Assembly: GCF_014773385.1 (NCBI RefSeq)
Contig: NZ_JACXAI010000003.1
Span: forward strand, 124,001-188,000
From: Metabacillus arenae
GTDB taxonomy: Bacteria; Bacillota; Bacilli; Bacillales; Bacillaceae
Direction of reading: 5' to 3'
DNA: 64,000 nucleotides
The translations under genes and the position numbers were made by a program. A model generated the notes under the pieces. The model did not search any database. It had not been told where the DNA came from and worked only from the letters and a program-made list of their open reading frames with translations. This document shows, piece after piece, positions 8,002 through 16,120 of this stretch (position 1 is the stretch's first letter; every line of letters begins with the position of its first letter).

Positions 8002-11000
8002 GTGATCAAGTCACAAAAGCTTTTACCATTATTACTTGCCTTATTACTATTTACCCAGATGTCGTTAGGCAGTCTCATTCTCACGCAAGAGATTGCCCAG
8101 GCTGAAACAACAGAGTCCTATTCTCTTGGACAAGTTATTGATGAATGGGAAAAAATGATTGCACCAGGGGCAGAGCAAGAAACGATGACAATTGAGAGTA
8201 CAAGAGGGAGACAAGAAGTGTTCATAATGAATGTGGACCCGAGCCAAGAGAATCTCTCTCTTGAAACCGGACTGCCGAATGGCAAAGATTTTGGCATGCA
8301 ACCTGTCCGAAAGCAGGCAGAGGCTGTTTCACAGCCGGGAAATATCGTCATAGGAGGATTTAACGGTGACTTTTATAATATGTCTACAGGTATTCCGAAT
8401 GGCACAGTCATTCAAGATGGCAGGATTCTGAAATCAAGCAACAATGAGACAATCGGTATCAAAAAAGATGGATCAGCTATAATTGGCGTCCCAAATGTGC
8501 AAATTGACCTTCAGGTAAATGGAACTAATCGGGAAATCAACCATATAAATGGTTCAAGAGAAACCAATCAGCTTGTCCTTTTTTCAGCTCCGCTAAAAAC
8601 AACGGGCACCAATTCATCAGGAACAGAAGCGGTTTTAACAAATGTTGAAGGGGACGTACATAAACCAGGAATTGTTAAGGCTAAAGTCGAAAAAACCATA
8701 GCCGGTGAGGGAAATCAGGCAATAGAAGAAGGCAAACTGGTAATATCCGGACATGGGGCCTCCTCTGATTTTGTAAAATCTTTAACTTCCGGACAGGAAT
8801 TAGAAATAACAACAACGATTGACGCAAAGTGGCAGGATGTTGTGGAAGGTATAAGCGGTAATTACACCCTGGTTAAAAGCGGCCAAAAAGTGGATTTGCC
8901 TTCAAATAGCTTCACGACAGCAGTCGCCCCAAGAACTGCCGTCGGCATTCGTGCAGATGGGAGCATATTCTTTGTCGTACTAGATGGACGCCAGCCGGGT
9001 TATTCAGAAGGAACAACTGTTTTTGAACTTAGAGATATGATGTATGAGCTTGGAGCTGTTGATGCATTGAACCTTGATGGCGGTGGTTCCTCTACATTTG
9101 CGGTGAGACAGCCGGGGAATCAGGGGCTCAGCGTCGTTAATCAACCTTCAGATGGAAACGAGCGTCCTGTTGCCAACTCGCTTTTAGTTACTACTTCTGC
9201 GGAGCCATCCGCATTGAGCCAGCTTGCAGTTGAGCCCGATCACCTTTTGATGCTTGCTGGAAGCCGAGAGGATCTAAACGCAAAAGGAATGGATAAAAAC
9301 TATTTTCCAAAAGAATTAACAACGGAACCCAACTGGTCGGTATCCGATGAAAAGCTGGGCAGTGTGAATGCAGAAGGTCTATTTACTGCAGGAAATACAG
9401 CGATGAAAGCATCTGCAGTAGCAGATGCAAATGGTTCAAAAGGGGAATCAGTCATTACCGTAACAGACAAACTAAGCGAGTTAAAGTTTCCGCAAGATTC
9501 CTTAACTGTTAAGCGGGGAAGCGAAGTCAACCTGGCACCGACTGCTCTTTTAAATGGTAAAAAGGTTGATGCAGACCCACATCTTTTTGAGTGGCAGGTT
9601 TCCGGCAACATTGGAGAGATCGATGATAATGGTAAGTTCAAGGCCGGCAATCAGACAGGAAATGGAACGATTACTGTTAAATATGGAGAGGTCACTGATA
9701 CTATCGAAATCCAAGTTGGGAAAATGCCGATCATTTTGGAAGATTTTGAAGAAAATTTTCAGAATTGGACATACAGTGGAGCCCGTTATAAATCGATCTC
9801 GATAAGACAAACGACCTATCCGGAACCAGCTCGATTTGATAACCACTCACTCCAGTTAAATTACGATTTTAGTGGGACAATTGGCACATCTGGTGCCTAT
9901 GCACATAGGAAACAACCGATAGAGATTGAGGATTACCCTGAAGCAATCGGTATGTGGGTATACGGAGACGGTAAGGGGCATTGGCTCAGAGCGCAAATGA
10001 GGGACGGAAATGGCAGTGCCTTTCCCATTGATTTTGCCGCCAAAATGGATTGGACAGGCTGGAAATATGTTGAAGCTGCCCTGCCTGCAGGAAAGGATCT
10101 GCCATTAAAAATGGACCTTCCTATCCGCCTAATGGAAACAAATAATAACAACAAAAACGCTGGTACCATTTATGTTGATAATATTCGCGCTGTTTATGGA
10201 GAGACAAACGACGACCTAATAAATCCTGCCATTACAGGCGAACAGCCAGCAGACCAAGCAGAAGTATCGGAGTCTAAACCAGTGATAAGTGCTGTCGCAA
10301 AGGATGAAGAAACCGGTATAAATTCAAGCCGAATTTCATTGCTTGTAGATGGGAAAAAGGTTGAGCATAAATATGAGGATAAGACAGGTTCGGTTACTTA
10401 CCAGCCAAAAACCGACTTGCTGGACGGTCACCATATCGCTACACTAGTCGTTCAAGACAATTTTGGAAATGAAACAATAAAAACGTGGATGTTCAAGACA
10501 AAAGCAGGTCAACCAGGGATAATGTTGTCTACTCCTGAAAAAGCTTATGTCGGCGGAGACTTTCCAATTGCACTCAACGCCACGAAATTAAAGGAAATAG
10601 ACAATTTAAAGCTAAAATTGAAAGTGAATCCAGCTAATTTGAAGCCAGAACAGGATAAAGTTGATTTTTCAAAACAAATTACAAATGAAATGATTGTAAA
10701 AAACCAAATTAGTCAAGATGGAACGATTGAAATTGAGCTAAAAGGTTTAAACAGCATTGAAACTAAGGAAGAGGCTGTGTTGGGTAACGTGCCGTTTACA
10801 ATCCCTGTCTCTGGGAAGGGTGAGGCAATTCTTGAATTTAAAGAAGGGTTAATTAAACTTGCAGGAAGCCATGAGAAATCTTCTATCTTCCTTCCAGATA
10901 TCAAAAAAGAAATCCAAGCTCACTATCAAATGACAGTTGATCGAGTTTCACAAGGATTTCCCTCCACATTATCAGTGAAAGATGAAAATGGGAAGCCTGC

Positions 11001-12540
11001 AGATCGAGCTAAGATACAAGTTGTTTCACCGAAATATGAGCTAGGTAAAGTAATAGCCAAACAAACAACAATATACAAGGAATCTAATTCCACATCGGAG
11101 ACTGTTACATCACTTAAGAAAAATGCCCATCTATTAGTAGTCAAAAAAGAGCAGGATTGGCTGGAAATTAAGCTGGGTACAAGTGTTGGATGGGTGAGGG
11201 CGAGTGATATAGAGGTTACAGACTGGTCCTTGGGTATTACGGATCGGAGCGGAAAATTAAAAACCGAAAAGCTTACCCTTATTCCTGGGGATGTATCAAT
11301 TCAAGCAAGTCGAGAAAAAAAATACAGCCATGTGATTGACTTGAATGTGTTAAAGCACCTTGGCTCGAATATACCTGAGCGTCAAACTGTTACATTTGAC
11401 GATAAAAAGGATGTCCGCAACATTAACTGGACCACCTCCCCTTTAACAACAAAGTCAATTGTTGAAATTTTACGAACAGAGGATTATAAACGGAATGGTT
11501 TTTCGGGCCGAAAAATTAAGACAGTTAAAGGCGATAGCAATCCGCATCCTATGAATGAAGGGGAAATCCAATCTCATACTGTAAGGGTTACGAAACTAAA
11601 ACCTGGTGAGTCATACACATACCGTGTTGGAGATGGGACAGATGAGGGATGGAGCGAACCAGCTTCCCTTGTTATGAATGAGAAGGGAAAAGATGAACCA
11701 TTCCATTTTGTGTTAATGGGTGACACACAGGCTCCTCCCAACCAGACTGAAGCAGGGTTTGGAATTTTTACTGAGCTGTTTAAAAAGTCAAAACAGGAAT
11801 ATCCTAATGCAGCGTTTATGATGCATGTAGGAGATATGATCGATGATGGAAACCTTTATTCGCACTGGAGCGCGTTTTTTGAAGCGATGAAGGACCCTGC
11901 ACTTGGAGCTTCAACTCTATTCGTACCAGCAGTGGGCAATCACGAAAATATCGGAAATGGAGTGGATACCTACAAGAATCTGTTTCGCATGCCGCAAAAC
12001 GGTCCCGACGGTTACGAAGGCACGGTTTATTCATATGATTACGGAAATGCTCACTTTGCTGTTTTAAATACAGAAACTGACAAAAAAGGACTTGAAAAAC
12101 AAGCAGCATGGCTTAAAAAGGATATGAAAAAGACGAAAAAGAAATGGAAGATCGTTCTTTATCATCGCTCTCCATACTATTCTAATCCTCAAGGAGGAAG
12201 TGAAAGTGTGAGGGAAGCTTGGCCAAAAGTCTTTGACGAAATTGGGGTGGATCTTGCCATCTCGGGACATGATCACGCGTACGTTCGCACATTCCCTCTG
12301 AAAGATGGAAAGAAAGCGAATGGAGGTACTACTTACTTAATTGCAGGATCAACTGGCAGCAAGTTCTACGACGCTGTTCCGCAGGATTACATGGATGTTT
12401 ATTTTGAAGAAAAAACACAAGTATACTCTAATATTTCTGTAAGTGATGACGGAATAAAAATTGTTGCAAAAGCAAGAGATGGTCGTGTGATTGACGAGCA
12501 TATGATTACAAAGGAAGAAGAAAAAACTCATTCAAAATAA
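8002..12540 (+). CDS. Giant exported phosphodiester glycosidase / metallophosphoesterase
   Basis: 1512-residue secreted multidomain protein with a GTG start behind GGAGGGATAATT. Order: signal peptide (1-34); NAGPA phosphodiester glycosidase domain (about 55-395, with TAVGIRADGS, VVLDGRQPGYSEG and LNLDGGGSST); two bacterial Ig-like domains (about 410-575); carbohydrate-binding-like jelly roll (about 577-735); an Ig-like domain (740-835); a cohesin-like segment (845-975); an SH3b domain (about 1016-1072, VGWVRASDIE); a purple-acid-phosphatase-type N-terminal fold (1127-1223); and a calcineurin-like metallophosphoesterase (1233-1463, with GDTQ, GDMIDDG, GNHE and SGHDHAY). Both catalytic domains act on phosphodiesters or phosphomonoesters and SH3b binds wall, so cell-wall teichoic acid or sugar-phosphate turnover is a reasonable guess. 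No sortase motif or S-layer domain is seen. Confidence 0.85.
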   Translation: MIKSQKLLPLLLALLLFTQMSLGSLILTQEIAQAETTESYSLGQVIDEWEKMIAPGAEQETMTIESTRGRQEVFIMNVDPSQENLSLETGLPNGKDFGMQPVRKQAEAVSQPGNIVIGGFNGDFYNMSTGIPNGTVIQDGRILKSSNNETIGIKKDGSAIIGVPNVQIDLQVNGTNREINHINGSRETNQLVLFSAPLKTTGTNSSGTEAVLTNVEGDVHKPGIVKAKVEKTIAGEGNQAIEEGKLVISGHGASSDFVKSLTSGQELEITTTIDAKWQDVVEGISGNYTLVKSGQKVDLPSNSFTTAVAPRTAVGIRADGSIFFVVLDGRQPGYSEGTTVFELRDMMYELGAVDALNLDGGGSSTFAVRQPGNQGLSVVNQPSDGNERPVANSLLVTTSAEPSALSQLAVEPDHLLMLAGSREDLNAKGMDKNYFPKELTTEPNWSVSDEKLGSVNAEGLFTAGNTAMKASAVADANGSKGESVITVTDKLSELKFPQDSLTVKRGSEVNLAPTALLNGKKVDADPHLFEWQVSGNIGEIDDNGKFKAGNQTGNGTITVKYGEVTDTIEIQVGKMPIILEDFEENFQNWTYSGARYKSISIRQTTYPEPARFDNHSLQLNYDFSGTIGTSGAYAHRKQPIEIEDYPEAIGMWVYGDGKGHWLRAQMRDGNGSAFPIDFAAKMDWTGWKYVEAALPAGKDLPLKMDLPIRLMETNNNNKNAGTIYVDNIRAVYGETNDDLINPAITGEQPADQAEVSESKPVISAVAKDEETGINSSRISLLVDGKKVEHKYEDKTGSVTYQPKTDLLDGHHIATLVVQDNFGNETIKTWMFKTKAGQPGIMLSTPEKAYVGGDFPIALNATKLKEIDNLKLKLKVNPANLKPEQDKVDFSKQITNEMIVKNQISQDGTIEIELKGLNSIETKEEAVLGNVPFTIPVSGKGEAILEFKEGLIKLAGSHEKSSIFLPDIKKEIQAHYQMTVDRVSQGFPSTLSVKDENGKPADRAKIQVVSPKYELGKVIAKQTTIYKESNSTSETVTSLKKNAHLLVVKKEQDWLEIKLGTSVGWVRASDIEVTDWSLGITDRSGKLKTEKLTLIPGDVSIQASREKKYSHVIDLNVLKHLGSNIPERQTVTFDDKKDVRNINWTTSPLTTKSIVEILRTEDYKRNGFSGRKIKTVKGDSNPHPMNEGEIQSHTVRVTKLKPGESYTYRVGDGTDEGWSEPASLVMNEKGKDEPFHFVLMGDTQAPPNQTEAGFGIFTELFKKSKQEYPNAAFMMHVGDMIDDGNLYSHWSAFFEAMKDPALGASTLFVPAVGNHENIGNGVDTYKNLFRMPQNGPDGYEGTVYSYDYGNAHFAVLNTETDKKGLEKQAAWLKKDMKKTKKKWKIVLYHRSPYYSNPQGGSESVREAWPKVFDEIGVDLAISGHDHAYVRTFPLKDGKKANGGTTYLIAGSTGSKFYDAVPQDYMDVYFEEKTQVYSNISVSDDGIKIVAKARDGRVIDEHMITKEEEKTHSK

Positions 12541-12581
12541 AAGCTTATTATAAGCAAAAAAAACGAATAATCAAAAGTAAT

Positions 12582-12627
12582 TAGGGGCTGTCCATAAGTC
12601 GATTTTTCGGATATTGGCTGCCCCTTT
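12582..12627 (+). terminator. Possible terminator after the giant exported protein
   Basis: AGGGGC ... GCCCCTT bracket a 30-base loop about 40 bp after the stop. The GGGGCTGTCC form also resembles insertion-sequence ends, so this may be an IS scar rather than a terminator. Confidence 0.4.
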
Positions 12628-12897
12628 ACATGTTTCAGAAAACTGTTTTCTTACATTCTTGATTTTTAATTGTTAATGAATTTGTCCTTTTCGGACTGCC
12701 TCTTTTTAATGGTTGCAAATTTTCGTTTCAAGACCCTCGGGTCAAAAGCCAATTCAGCTTTAAAGGTAATAGGACAACCTTTCAGCCGCTCGCTTTCCAC
12801 CGAAAGAATAGCTTCTTGCGTCTTCTTATGGAAGAAGTTATTATCCTATAATCCAAAAGTCTTATATCCTTAAAATCTTGTTAATTATTAGAATAAT

Positions 12898-12927
12898 TTG
12901 TTTTATCTTGCTGATTTTTGCTATAAA
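12898..12927 (+). promoter_or_regulatory. Sigma-A-like promoter for yknW-like gene
   Basis: TTGTTT (12898-12903), 18 bp spacer, TATAAA (12922-12927), about 50 bp upstream of the TTG start at 12976. Confidence 0.5.
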
Positions 12928-12975
12928 ATGAGAATGATATATACACAGCTTGGGATGCATAAGGAGGATAAAAAT

Positions 12976-13644
12976 TTGATTGAAATTCGATTGTTCAAAG
13001 GGATAATAAATCCTGGTGTTTACTTCGAAGAATTTAGAAATGGTGAACACATTAAAGGTTTTTTTACTAAACTTATGCTTGTATTAGGATTGTCAATAAT
13101 CATCGCTCTAATAAGCAGTTATGCTGGAATTGGGACAGAGCAGATTCATTGGTATATGGATACCACTAAAAATGAGAAGCTTGAGATGGCGAAGGTTTTG
13201 TTTGGAATCGGCCATCTTGTTTCATCCTTGTTATTCCCACTTGTTTATATGTTTTTTTTCACAGTCATGTATTGGATTTTCTTTCATGATATCCCATTTA
13301 AAAAGATGTTTTTTGTACAACTTTTCTCTGTTTCTTTATTATTAATAGAAAAATATTTGCTCTATCCTTTGCAACTATTTCTTGGAATTGGGAGAGAGAG
13401 CTCACCATTTGGGTTGGGTGTTTTAACCCAATTACTCACAGATCATAGCTTTATGCTTCATTTTATCAGCTATTTTTCAATCTTTTTTATATGGGCAGCT
13501 ATGGTTCAGCTTATCTCACTAATCAAGCTATCACAACGGTCTGTAAAATATTGTCTAACTATAGTAGTTTGTATGAACCTATTATACATCTTATGCGGCA
13601 CCGTTTTTAGAATAATAATTGAAGAGCTAAGAATTATCATATAA
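12976..13644 (+). CDS. YknW-like Yip1-family membrane protein
   Basis: 222-residue membrane protein with about five hydrophobic segments (around residues 35-52, 75-105, 108-130, 150-175 and 195-215). The start is TTG at 12976, preceded by AAGGAGGATAAAAAT; an in-frame ATG at 12898 has no such site. The pattern, and the position 12 bp upstream of a YknX-like membrane fusion gene, match B. subtilis YknW (Yip1 family), which helps assemble the YknXYZ ABC exporter involved in resistance to the SdpC toxin. The identification rests mainly on topology and gene order, so the function is inference. The expected yknY and yknZ do not follow. Confidence 0.6.
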   Translation: MIEIRLFKGIINPGVYFEEFRNGEHIKGFFTKLMLVLGLSIIIALISSYAGIGTEQIHWYMDTTKNEKLEMAKVLFGIGHLVSSLLFPLVYMFFFTVMYWIFFHDIPFKKMFFVQLFSVSLLLIEKYLLYPLQLFLGIGRESSPFGLGVLTQLLTDHSFMLHFISYFSIFFIWAAMVQLISLIKLSQRSVKYCLTIVVCMNLLYILCGTVFRIIIEELRIII

Positions 13645-13656
13645 AGGAGCACTGTT

Positions 13657-14919
13657 TTGAAAAAAGTCATCTTAAATGTATTAGTATCCGTTCTATTTCT
13701 ATTCATAGCAGTTAATATAGTACTTATTATTACCAATGATAATGTAAAGCGGTCCCAATACATAGAGTCCTATAAATTAGTGAAGCATGAGGATCTGAAA
13801 AAATCCTTTACAACAAAAGGTGTTGTTAAGCCTGAAGAAGAATATTCTGTTCCAACTCAAGGTAAATTAGGAGAGATTTCTTCTGTGCTTGTTAATAAAG
13901 GAGATCATGTGGAAAGCGGTCAAGCTCTTATAGAATATAACTCAGAAAAAATAGACCAGGAAATTTTGCTATTAGAGCAAAGAATCGAGTCGCTAGAGAC
14001 TCAAGAATCAATGGTAGACACCGAAATAGCCGATTTACAATCGCAAATAGACGACCTATATACTTTTGAAGAATCTCAGTTTAATACAGAACCTGAATTT
14101 GATGAAGAAGATAATGAAGATGATGATAGAGCTTTACAAATGCAAGAACAGCAATTGAATCAAGCCATTCAAAAAAAAGAAAATGAACAACAAAAATTAG
14201 AACAAGAAAGACTGCAAGTAGAGAACCAAATCACAATGAAAGAGAGTGAAAAGGAAGCCTATACGATTACAAGCAAATTAAGCGGGACGGTCACGGAAGT
14301 GAATCCATACGCGTCTGGTGACGGGGAAACTGTTATGACGATAAGATCTGATAGTCCTTTCTTAATTACCGGTAAATTAACAGAAGAAGAGATCATTAAA
14401 GTAAAAGAAGGGCAAGAGATAATAGCAGCACCTAATGTAAAGCCAGGGCAGAAGCACTCTGGAACCATAAGGGAAATTGAAACAACTCCACTTACTGAAC
14501 CTTCTGTTGATAAAGCAACTAGCTATTATACTTATACTGCAGAGCTCAAAGAACAATCAGAAGAATTATTGGCGGGCTTTCATACGAACGTAGAAATCAT
14601 CCTCGAGAAAAAAGAAGATGTGGTGGTCATTCCAACTTCTTACAGTAAAACATTACAAAAAGAAAAATATGTATATGTCATTGAAAAAGGCCGGCTGAAA
14701 AGGAAAGCAATTAAAACAGGTATGATAATAAACGGTAAACAAGAAATCACCGAAGGTCTTGCCAAAAATGATCGAATTATCGCAAATCCAGCAAATTTAA
14801 TGAGAAATAATCAGGAAATATTTATGCCGATAGAAGAGAAGCAGGTAAATAAAAGTTCGTTAAAATTATATACGAAAGAACAAATCGCTAGGCTGATTGT
14901 TAATGGGATGTATCGATAA
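13657..14919 (+). CDS. YknX-like membrane fusion (HlyD/RND adaptor) protein
   Basis: 420 residues; TTG start after AAAGGAGCACTGTT. An N-terminal anchor (about 1-26) is followed by a lipoyl/barrel-sandwich half (TTKGVVKPEEEYSVPTQG, VLVNKGDHVESGQAL), a long charged coiled coil (about 95-205, Gln/Glu rich), the second lipoyl half (SKLSGTVTEVNPYASGDG) and the beta-barrel and membrane-proximal domains (ITGKLTEEEI, GFHTNVEIILEKKEDVVVIPT). This is the adaptor of an ABC exporter that normally works with an ATPase and a permease of the MacB type. A good Shine-Dalgarno (AAAAAAGGAG) remains just after the stop but no gene follows it, so the operon appears truncated here. The protein may be an orphan or may pair with a transporter elsewhere. 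Confidence 0.75.
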   Translation: MKKVILNVLVSVLFLFIAVNIVLIITNDNVKRSQYIESYKLVKHEDLKKSFTTKGVVKPEEEYSVPTQGKLGEISSVLVNKGDHVESGQALIEYNSEKIDQEILLLEQRIESLETQESMVDTEIADLQSQIDDLYTFEESQFNTEPEFDEEDNEDDDRALQMQEQQLNQAIQKKENEQQKLEQERLQVENQITMKESEKEAYTITSKLSGTVTEVNPYASGDGETVMTIRSDSPFLITGKLTEEEIIKVKEGQEIIAAPNVKPGQKHSGTIREIETTPLTEPSVDKATSYYTYTAELKEQSEELLAGFHTNVEIILEKKEDVVVIPTSYSKTLQKEKYVYVIEKGRLKRKAIKTGMIINGKQEITEGLAKNDRIIANPANLMRNNQEIFMPIEEKQVNKSSLKLYTKEQIARLIVNGMYR

Positions 14920-15084
14920 AAAAGGAGTGTTTTTTTAGTTGTGAGAGGTACGAGGCGGGAATAGTGATAAAATCTGAGAATCTGGGAGGCAAGACAAAGC
15001 TGGTCAACCGTACGGAATATGAGGACACCCGCCTCGCTTTTAACGCCGGCGGCTGTTTTATTTTTTGGCGTTTTATTGAAACCC

Positions 15085-15345
15085 CAGATCAATGAAGAAC
15101 TGAACATTGAAGAAAGTCTTTTGAATGCTGGAGAACATTTGGGTCATGTAAATTTTGCAGACAACCATGGTTAGAAACTTGGCCACGGTCATCTTGATTT
15201 TGTTTCAGGTCTTAATGCACTAAGCCAAATGGGATACGAAGGCTAACTTACATTTGAATGCCGCGTTTGGGAAGTGCCTGAAAAAGAAACTTATGAAAAA
15301 TCAGTTCGATAAATTAAAAAATGTTTATCAAAGGTGAAAGCTATT
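15085..15345 (+). pseudogene. Remnant of sugar phosphate isomerase/epimerase (TIM barrel)
   Basis: The C-terminal part of a xylose-isomerase-like TIM-barrel protein is readable: NIEESLLNAGEHLGHVNFAD, then GHGHLDFVSGLNALSQMGYEG and LTFECRVWEVPEKETYEK. Three in-frame stops interrupt it (after NHG, YEG and SVR). HVxFADN and GHGHxDF are the metal-site segments of this family. There is no N-terminus. It abuts the end of the yknX-like gene, marking a deletion junction. Confidence 0.75.
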
Positions 15346-15401
15346 AAGAGGATGTGAAAAGGCATCAAACAATATGATTAATATTAGATAATGAATAACA
15401 A

Positions 15402-15440
15402 AGGGACCACTTTATTATATGTAAAGTGGTTTTCTAGTTT
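15402..15440 (+). terminator. Terminator after the isomerase remnant
   Basis: ACCACTTT (15406-15413) pairs with AAAGTGGT (15423-15430), followed by TTTCTAGTTTTCT. Confidence 0.7.
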
Positions 15441-16120
15441 TCTATAGGTGAAAAAAGTGAGTTAAACAATTTTAATTTCCTGTTATAGAGTTATGGACGG
15501 TAACATTTTATGATCTTTCATAGAGCAAATTATGAAAAATTTAATCTGAAATTTGCATTTCACCTATAGCTTTATCCCTATTTATTTCTAAAAAACAAGT
15601 CTATAAGAGTATGTAAATTTAGGATTAAATTACTATTTTCTAAATTTTCAAAAAAATAATGTTGGTAACAACCATCTATTGCATGTAAAATAATAATGAA
15701 CCAGATATAATCCAACAATATTCCTTCAGTGTTTAAACTATTTAGTGAGGAGGGATGTAAGGTAGAACTGTTTCGCTCAGTATTTATGTACTTAAAAAGA
15801 ACAATCCAGATAAGCTGGGTTGTAGATAGGGGAGATAGTCTTTTTTCTTAAAAGAAAGTATTTTTAAACCTTCAATCGCACGATAGGTATGATTGTTTGC
15901 TGAACTTTTCAAAAGCTAGTATTGATCCAGTTTAGAACCAGATTTATAAAAATAGTCCCATTATAGACAAACGAGTGATGGGGACACCATTGGTCGAAAA
16001 TAATCAAGGAAACATGTTTTTCACTTGGAAAAAGTTTGTATCAATACTTAGGTTTATGACGAAAAGTCGACAGTCTGAAATTTTAAACGGTCCATTACTT
16101 TTAAACAAAGGGGTTTAATC
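15441..16120. other. 680-bp intergenic region
   Basis: AT-rich; no gene, repeat or RNA fold recognised. It presumably holds the promoter of the exported beta-propeller protein, but no clear -35/-10 pair stands out. Confidence 0.4.

Noticed and set aside
12670-12873. 67-codon plus-strand frame after the giant exported protein
   Set aside because: No start signal and no family resemblance; likely chance.
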